This document shows positions 58,838 to 64,000 of a DNA stretch of 64,000 nt, in pieces; positions within the stretch are counted from its first letter, which is position 1; every line of letters begins with the position of its first letter. This stretch comes from Streptomyces longwoodensis. GTDB taxonomy: Bacteria > Actinomycetota > Actinomycetes > Streptomycetales > Streptomycetaceae. Under the pieces are notes generated by a model, which saw only the letters and a program-made list of their open reading frames with translations, searched no databases and was not told the DNA's origin. A program made the translations under genes and the position numbers. The stretch covers positions 186,001-250,000 of the forward strand of contig NZ_KQ948549.1 of NCBI RefSeq assembly GCF_001514125.1. The letters run 5' to 3'.

Positions 58838-60523
58838 ATGTCCCCGCGCCGTCTCCCCCCTCCCGGTACCCCAGGCCGACTCCCCCTCGCGGGTGTGCTG
58901 CGGCTGGGCAGGCCGTCGCCGATCTGGTTCAAGCCCGCCCTGAGCGTCGTGGTCGCGGTCGCCCCGCCGAACCTCACCCTGCTCGCGCTCGGCCGCCTCG
59001 ACCTGGCGATGTACACGATGGCCGGCTCGCTGTGCGCGCTGTACGCCCACAACCGCCCGTACGCCGCCCGGGCGCGCGCCCTGGTGTGGGTGGTCCTCGG
59101 GATGGTCGCCGGGCTGGCCGTGTCCCTCGTCGCCGCCTCGCTCACCGCGAACGCCGTCGTCCTCGTCACCGTCGGCGCGCTGCTGGCCGCCGCGCAGAAG
59201 ACGCTGTGCGACGCGACCCGCGTGGGACCGCCCGGGAACGTGGTGCTCACCTTCATCAGCTCCGCCGCCCTCTTCGTCCCGCAGACCCTCGGCCAGGTGC
59301 CCGGTCACCTGGGCCTGGCCCTCGCTGCCGGCGCCTGGGCGTGGCTGGTCGGCATGGCCCCGGGACTGCTGCGGCCGCACGGCCCCGAGCGGAGGGCCGT
59401 CGCCCAGGCCCTGAACGCGACCGCGACGTACGTCCAGCGGTACCGGGAGGCCCCCGGCGCGGCGGACGACCCCGGGCTCCGCGCCGCCCCCGCCGGCGCC
59501 GTGCAGGCCGCCTGGCAGACGCTGCTCGCCCCCGGTGCCCGCACCGACGCCACGCGCCGCGCCCTGGAACGGCTCGTGGTCCGCGCCGAGGTCGCCCTCG
59601 CCGCCCCGGCCGACACCGACCCGGAGCGGCTGCGCGCGTGGTCGCGCGATCTGCGCGGCACCGCGGCCGTCCCGCACCCGGACGACCTGGCCGACGACGA
59701 CGAGATACTCGGTGTCGAGGCCGAACTGGCCGCCGAACGCCACCCGTGGGTCGGCCGCCTGCGCCACCTCGCGCCCCTCGCCGCCCGCACCGCGCTGGGC
59801 TGTGCCCTGGCCGGCTACGTCTCCCTGGCGCTCGGCGTGGGACGCCCGTACTGGGCCCTGGTCACCGCCGCCTCCCTGTACCAGGCGAACCTCGCCCTCA
59901 CCTGGAGCCGGGCCGTGCAGCGCGTGGTCGGCAACCTGGTCGGCGTCCTCGCCTTCGCCGCGCTCGTGCCGCTCGCCCACCTGCACCAGGCGGCGCTCGT
60001 CCTGTGCTGCCTCGCCCTCAACTTCGGCGCGGAGGCCCTGATCAGCCGCAACTACTGGCTGGGCAGTGTCTGCGTGACCCCGATGGCGCTGCTCATCACC
60101 GAGTTCGCCCACCGCCAGGACTCCGGCGAGCTGATCACCGAGCGGGTCGTGGACACCGTCGTCGGCGCCCTGGTCGGCTTCGTGGCGGCGCTGGTCGTCA
60201 CCAACCGCAGTGCGGGCGACCACCTCGCCCAGGCCCTCGGCACGGCCGAACGCGCCCGTGAGCGCACGGCCCGCCTGCTCGCCGAGCCCGCGCCGGCACC
60301 CGCCGCGCTGGAGGCGGCCCGCCGCTCGCTGACCGCCGCGCTGGCCGACCTGCGCACCACCGCCGACGCCGCCTCCGGCGAGTGGTGGCAGCGCGCCCTG
60401 CCCCAGGAGAGGGTGGTGGCGGCCGAGCGGTCCGGACACCGTACGCTCGCCGCTACGGTACGGCGCCAGGGCCTGCTCCTGGCCCGGGACACGGACGGCG
60501 GAGCGGAGGACGTACGGCGATGA
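58838..60523 (+). CDS. FUSC family membrane protein, MarR-linked
   Basis: 561 residues with two blocks of membrane helices (about 30-170 and 310-460), e.g. GRPYWALVTAASLYQANLALTWSRAVQRVVGNLVG (landmarks GRPYWALVTAA and RVVGNLVG) and RVVDTVVGALVGFVAALVV. Between and after these are cytoplasmic helical regions. Likely exports aromatic or antibiotic-like compounds. Its stop overlaps the ATG of the MarR gene (ATGA). Second FUSC protein of the window; the first is at 24381. Confidence 0.85.
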   Translation: MSPRRLPPPGTPGRLPLAGVLRLGRPSPIWFKPALSVVVAVAPPNLTLLALGRLDLAMYTMAGSLCALYAHNRPYAARARALVWVVLGMVAGLAVSLVAASLTANAVVLVTVGALLAAAQKTLCDATRVGPPGNVVLTFISSAALFVPQTLGQVPGHLGLALAAGAWAWLVGMAPGLLRPHGPERRAVAQALNATATYVQRYREAPGAADDPGLRAAPAGAVQAAWQTLLAPGARTDATRRALERLVVRAEVALAAPADTDPERLRAWSRDLRGTAAVPHPDDLADDDEILGVEAELAAERHPWVGRLRHLAPLAARTALGCALAGYVSLALGVGRPYWALVTAASLYQANLALTWSRAVQRVVGNLVGVLAFAALVPLAHLHQAALVLCCLALNFGAEALISRNYWLGSVCVTPMALLITEFAHRQDSGELITERVVDTVVGALVGFVAALVVTNRSAGDHLAQALGTAERARERTARLLAEPAPAPAALEAARRSLTAALADLRTTADAASGEWWQRALPQERVVAAERSGHRTLAATVRRQGLLLARDTDGGAEDVRR

Positions 60524-61173
60524 CGGCACCCCAGGTGGCCAGCGCGGGGAGCACGGCCGGGGCGGACACGGCACGGACGGAGACCGGCCGGGGTACCGGC
60601 ACGGGTACCGACAGGGGCACCGGCACCACCACCGGCACAGGTACCGGCCAAGGCACCACCCCCGCCGCCGCCCGGGACACCGTCGCCGCCGTCGTGCGGC
60701 AGTGGCGGGAGGTGCACCCCGACCTGGACACCGGGCCCATGGAGGTCATCGGACGGGTGAACCGCTGCGCTGCCCTCCTCCAGCAGGCCGAGGACGCGCC
60801 GCTGCGCCGGGCCGGCCTGAGCCGCGCCGAGTTCGACCTGCTCGGGGCGCTGCGCCGCACCGGGCACGAGCTGACGCCCGGCGAACTGGCCCGCGAGACC
60901 TTCTCCTCGGGGGCCGCCGTCACCAAGCGCGTCAAGCAGCTGACCGAGCGCGGCCTGGTGGAGCGCCGGGGCGACACCCGGGACCGGCGCGTGGCCCACG
61001 TACGCCTCACCGAGGAGGGACGGGCCCTGGTCGACGGCATCCTGCCCGAACAGCTCGCCTACGAGAAGGCCGTGCTGTCCGCGCTGGACGACGACCGGCA
61101 GGGGGAACTCTCCGCCCTGCTGGGAGAGTTGCTCAGCCGTCTGGAGGGCCACATGCAGGGGCTGCGGCCCTGA
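60520..61173 (+). CDS. MarR family regulator with Gly/Thr-rich N-terminal extension
   Basis: 217 residues. Residues ~20-48 are a low-complexity GT repeat (GRGTGTGTDRGTGTTTGTGT). From about 60 on the MarR fold is clear: LSRAEFDLLGALRRTGHELTPGELARETFSSGAAVTKRVKQLTERGL and wing RRGDTRDRRVAHVRLTEEG, with C-terminal dimer helices. ATG at 60520 overlaps the FUSC stop. It likely represses its own operon through the TGTTTCAC/GTAAAACA site. Confidence 0.88.
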   Translation: MTAPQVASAGSTAGADTARTETGRGTGTGTDRGTGTTTGTGTGQGTTPAAARDTVAAVVRQWREVHPDLDTGPMEVIGRVNRCAALLQQAEDAPLRRAGLSRAEFDLLGALRRTGHELTPGELARETFSSGAAVTKRVKQLTERGLVERRGDTRDRRVAHVRLTEEGRALVDGILPEQLAYEKAVLSALDDDRQGELSALLGELLSRLEGHMQGLRP

Positions 61174-61213
61174 GCGGCGGGGCCGCGCACCGCGCCGCTC
61201 CCGGTGGCGTTCC

Positions 61214-61978
61214 TCATCCCTCGTCCCCCGAGCGGTAGACGCCGAACATCGCGCCCTGCGGATCGCGCAGCACCGCGATGCGGGGGCCGTCCGGCACGCT
61301 CGTGGGTTCCATCAGGGCGGTGCCGCCCGCGCCCGTGGCGACGGCCGTCGCGTCGTCGACGTCGGCCACCGCGAAGTAGGGCAGCCAGTGCGGCGGCACC
61401 TCGGGCGGGAACTTGTCGTCCATCGGCACCATCCCGCCGAAGTCCGCTCCGCCGACACCCCACTGCGTGTAGTTCTCCGAGGTGCGCACGGTCCAGCCGA
61501 ACACCGTGGTGTAGAAGGTCTCCGCCCGCGGGGCGTCGCGGGTCAGCAGCTCCACCCAGCCGAGCGCACCGGGCACGTTGAACACGCCGGCGCCGGGGAA
61601 CGCGCGTGCCTGCCAGAGCTGGAAGACCGCGCCGACCGGGTCGGCCGCCACCACGAACCGGCCCGCCTCCAGGACGTCCATCGGACCCACCAGGACCCGG
61701 CCGCCGAGCTCGGTCAGCAGCCGGCAGGTGACCTCGGCGTCGGACACCCCGAAGGAGACGTTCCAGGCCACCGGCTGCTCCGGCTGGTACAGCGGGGCCA
61801 GCGCCGCCACGGCCGTGTCGCCGAGGTGGGCCATGGTGTAGCCGCCCGCCTCCTGCCGCGGGTCCGTCTCGGACCGCCAGCCGAACAGCTCGCCGTAGAA
61901 GCGACGGGCGCCGTCGACGTCGCTGGTGCCCAGCTCCGTCCAGCAAGGGCTGCCGGGGACGGGCTTGTCGAGCTCCAT
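61214..61978 (-). CDS. VOC family protein with two glyoxalase-like domains
   Basis: 254 residues in two VOC modules: the first begins SPCWTELGTSDVDGARRFYGELFGW, the second FNVPGALGWVELLTRDAPRAETFYTTVFGWT, ending RIAVLRDPQGAMFGVYRS. Each has the ARRFY/AETFY helix and beta-strand pattern of glyoxalase/bleomycin-resistance proteins; here the fold forms a pseudo-dimer. Function unknown. ATG 61978 is the last Met before the fold; it is followed closely downstream by the next VOC gene on the same strand. Confidence 0.88.
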   Translation of the reverse strand: MELDKPVPGSPCWTELGTSDVDGARRFYGELFGWRSETDPRQEAGGYTMAHLGDTAVAALAPLYQPEQPVAWNVSFGVSDAEVTCRLLTELGGRVLVGPMDVLEAGRFVVAADPVGAVFQLWQARAFPGAGVFNVPGALGWVELLTRDAPRAETFYTTVFGWTVRTSENYTQWGVGGADFGGMVPMDDKFPPEVPPHWLPYFAVADVDDATAVATGAGGTALMEPTSVPDGPRIAVLRDPQGAMFGVYRSGDEG

Positions 61979-62050
61979 GTGGTTCCTTCCGCGCGGACAG
62001 GCCCCTTCCAGCACGCTAAGCCCGGGTCAGCGCCCCGGCCATCCGGGGGA

Positions 62051-62443
62051 TCAGATCCCCGGCCGGTACCGGATCGGGTGGTCCGCGGGCACCTCGACCA
62101 GCACGATCGGCAGTCCGTCCGGGTCGGCGATCCACATCTCGACCAGGCCCCACGGCTCCTTCACCGGCGGCCGGACGATCTCCACGCCCTTCGCCCGCAG
62201 CTCCTCGTGGGCCGCCGCGGCGTCCGGCACCTGGAGCCAGAGCCGCAGGGAGGGGTCCGGCGGGGTCGGTGCGCGGCCGGAGAGTTCCAGGAAGCCGCCG
62301 CCGAGGAAGTAGACGGTCCCGCGCTCCGGACCGGTGCCGAACTCCCGGGCCACGGCGAGCCCCAGCCGCTCGCCGTAGAAGTCGCGGGACCGGTCCGGAT
62401 CGGTGGGCCGGATCAGCGTCCGGCTGCTCAGTACCTGCACCAT
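62051..62443 (-). CDS. Single-domain VOC family protein
   Basis: 130 residues: VLSSRTLIRPTDPDRSRDFYGERLGLAVAREFG, VYFLGGGFLELSG, LRLWLQVPDAAAAHEELRAKGVEIVRPP and MWIADPDGLPIVLVEVP, the standard glyoxalase-like betaalphabetabetabeta order. Metal-ligand positions are not certain, so a specific activity cannot be given. ATG 62443; a GTG four codons upstream is possible. Co-directional with the two-domain VOC gene, 72 bp apart. Confidence 0.87.
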   Translation of the reverse strand: MVQVLSSRTLIRPTDPDRSRDFYGERLGLAVAREFGTGPERGTVYFLGGGFLELSGRAPTPPDPSLRLWLQVPDAAAAHEELRAKGVEIVRPPVKEPWGLVEMWIADPDGLPIVLVEVPADHPIRYRPGI

Positions 62444-62584
62444 GCACCCGGACACTAGTGCCTGCCGCCCGGATCGGCCCGGGCCCGAGGCGCCCGTAGG
62501 TCAGGGGTGGCCCGATCCGGGCGGCGGGCCGGTGCCCGCTACCCTCGTACCGGCCCCGCCGCGCCCGAGATCGGAGATCCCCGC

Positions 62585-63127
62585 ATGGACACCGCCGCAG
62601 CCACCCCGCTGAGCTTCCGCGACGCCACCGAGGCGGACGTGGACGCGCTGGTCGCGCTGGTGGAGTCGGCGTACCGGGGGGACTCCAGCCGGGCGGGCTG
62701 GACGACGGAGGCGGACATCCTCGACGGGCAGCGCACCGACCCCGAGGGCGTGCGCGACATCGTCACCTCGCCCGACAGCCGGCTGCTCACGGTGGAGCGC
62801 GAGGGCCGGATCGTGGCCTGCTGCCAGCTGGAGCACCGCGGCGAGCACGCCTACTTCGGGATGTTCGCGGTCAGCCCCGGGGAGCAGGGTGCCGGGCTCG
62901 GCAAGGCGGTCCTCGCCGAGGCGGAGCGGCGGGCCCGCGAGACCTGGGGCGCCACCGAGATGCACATGACGGTGATCTCGGTGCGCGAGGACCTCATCGC
63001 CTGGTACGAGCGGCGCGGCTACCGCCGTACGGGGCGGACGACGCCGTTCCCGTACGGCGACGAGCGGTTCGGCATCCCGCGCCGCGCCGACCTGGCCTTC
63101 GAGCTGCTGGTCAAGCCGCTGGTGTGA
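62585..63127 (+). CDS. GNAT family N-acetyltransferase
   Basis: 180 residues. GNAT core: LSFRDATEADVDALVALVES, VEREGRIVACCQLE, then the acetyl-CoA-binding motif AVSPGEQGAGLGKAVLAEAERRAR and the C-terminal ISVREDLIAWYERRGYRRTGR, which matches motif B. Substrate unknown. GGAGAT lies seven bases upstream of the ATG. Convergent with the glycerophosphodiesterase, 19 bp between stops. Confidence 0.92.
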   Translation: MDTAAATPLSFRDATEADVDALVALVESAYRGDSSRAGWTTEADILDGQRTDPEGVRDIVTSPDSRLLTVEREGRIVACCQLEHRGEHAYFGMFAVSPGEQGAGLGKAVLAEAERRARETWGATEMHMTVISVREDLIAWYERRGYRRTGRTTPFPYGDERFGIPRRADLAFELLVKPLV

Positions 63128-63146
63128 CGTTCCGCCCCCGGGGCGC

Positions 63147-63830
63147 TCAGGCCGTGAAGCGGCCGGTGCGCTTGATCTCCGGGAGGTCGGTCGTCGCGCC
63201 GTCCAGCCCCAGGGCCCGTACGAGCCGCAGCTGGTCCTGGGTGTTCACCACCCAGCCGATGACCCTGAGGTCCTTCGCGCGGGCCAGTTCCACGATCTCC
63301 AGGGTGAGCCGGCGGATGTTCAGACAGAGTGTCCCGGCGCCCGCGGCGACGGCCCGGTCCACCACGTCGGTGCCGTAGAGGCTGCCGATCAGCGCGGTGC
63401 GCACGCCGGGCACCAGCCGGGCGATCTCGGCGATCGCCTCGTCGTGGAAGGACGACACCTCCACCCGGTCCACCAGTGCGCGCGCGTGCAGCACCTCGGC
63501 GAGCGCCCGCGCCGCCTGCACGTCCTTGATCTCGGCCTGGAGCGGGGTGCGCACCGCGTCCAGGACCTCCTCGAACACCGGGACCCGCTCCCCGCGCCCC
63601 GCGTCCAGCGCGCGCAGCTCGGCGAGGGTCTGCTCGGCGATCGGGCCGGTGCCGTCGGTCGTGCGGTCCACGTCCGCGTCGTGCATGACGACGAGCGCGC
63701 CGTCCTTGCTCAGGTGGAGGTCCAGCTCGATGACGTCGAGGCCGGCCTGCTCGGCGGCGACGAAGGACCGGAGGGTGTTCTCGGGCTCGACGCCCATGAG
63801 TCCGCGGTGACCGATGGTGAGGAAGTTCAA
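63147..63830 (-). CDS. Glycerophosphodiester phosphodiesterase
   Basis: 227 residues, a TIM-barrel GDPD. Catalytic His pair and metal ligands are intact: IGHRGLMGVEPENTLRSF (HR and E-P-E-N), VIELDLHLSKDGALVVMHD (ExD and His), and EIKD in the middle with Glu/Lys. It hydrolyses glycerophosphodiesters to glycerol-3-phosphate and an alcohol; no signal peptide is seen, so it is cytoplasmic. ATG 63830 starts the fold directly. Confidence 0.93.
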   Translation of the reverse strand: MNFLTIGHRGLMGVEPENTLRSFVAAEQAGLDVIELDLHLSKDGALVVMHDADVDRTTDGTGPIAEQTLAELRALDAGRGERVPVFEEVLDAVRTPLQAEIKDVQAARALAEVLHARALVDRVEVSSFHDEAIAEIARLVPGVRTALIGSLYGTDVVDRAVAAGAGTLCLNIRRLTLEIVELARAKDLRVIGWVVNTQDQLRLVRALGLDGATTDLPEIKRTGRFTA

Positions 63831-64000
63831 CGTCGCCTCGCTTCCGTCGACGGCAGCCGGAGCCGCAGCCTAGTGCTCTTCGCCAGGGATGTACCCGCCC
63901 TTACACCGGAGTTTCCGTCGCCGTCACACGGCCGGGGAAGGCGCCGTCCCGGCGGGGAACGGCAGGAAAAACTTCCGTTACCGCAAAGTCATACGGGACG
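63831..64000. other. Intergenic end of the window
   Basis: 170 bp upstream of the phosphodiesterase gene. It contains its promoter region; I see no gene, hairpin or clear operator. The last ~60 bases are relatively A-rich (GGCAGGAAAAACTTCCG), possibly a regulatory region of a gene beyond the edge. Confidence 0.4.

Overview
The window is high-GC (well over 70%), gene-dense actinobacterial chromosome with short intergenic gaps and frequent GTG starts. It encodes a conservon (cvnA-D), DUF5997, DUF5709 and DUF6397 proteins, an F420-type PPOX oxidoreductase and several secreted polysaccharide-degrading enzymes. Together with Streptomyces-type operators (a DasR-like dre core and a CebR-like box) this indicates a Streptomyces chromosome. 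I see no phage, integrase, rRNA, tRNA or CRISPR. The only mobile-element signal is one MITE-like inverted repeat of about 200 bp. No identification was run through a database; every call is from reading the sequence.

Layout: 1-4170 holds a conservon, truncated at its 5' end, plus an F420-type PPOX protein and a second, solo roadblock protein. 4295-10474 has a DUF6397 protein, acyl-CoA thioesterase II, a DUF3516-type DEAD-box helicase, a YdjM-like membrane protein, zinc-independent L31 and a DUF5709 acidic protein. 10697-16925 is an ABC exporter region: a heterodimeric pair with one visibly degenerate ATP site, a MarR regulator and a divergent homodimer-type exporter. 16969-24087 carries a short MltG, a flavin monooxygenase, YjbQ, a cold-shock-domain protein, a LysR/EamA pair, a DUF5997 gene divergent from a LysR effector domain that lacks a helix-turn-helix, the MITE and an Lrp/AsnC regulator. 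24381-36923 holds a FUSC membrane protein, a lactonase with a dre-like site, a CbiX-like protein, a GlcNAc-kinase-like gene coupled to ung, a BNR-repeat protein, a HEAT-repeat protein and the AidB/PaaX divergent pair. 37070-40565 is a plant-polysaccharide cluster (PL3 and PL1 pectate lyases, and a CBM2-linked esterase) with two LacI-type operators.

41067-46340 encodes a low-complexity protein followed by a 1512-residue P-type ATPase. Its C-terminal half is a complete Ca2+-ATPase-like pump and its N-terminal half looks like a degenerate second P-type ATPase. 46497-63830 is a mosaic of small regulator/effector units: ArsR-like/old yellow enzyme, FprA, DUF305 lipoprotein/LVIVD secreted protein, TetR, HAD, PAP2, HxlR/MFS, M56 peptidase with DUF5134, FUSC/MarR, two VOC proteins, GNAT and a glycerophosphodiesterase.

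A theme of the window is the divergent regulator-target pair with a readable palindromic operator between the genes. This occurs for MarR/ABC, AsnC/FUSC, PaaX/AidB, ArsR/OYE, HxlR/MFS and FUSC-MarR, plus a TetR autoregulatory site. The most unusual items are the pseudo-ATPase fusion with its small partner genes, the possible split regulator DUF5997/LysR-effector domain, the complementary degenerate ABC pair, and the MITE whose inverted repeat supplies the stop codon of its neighbour.
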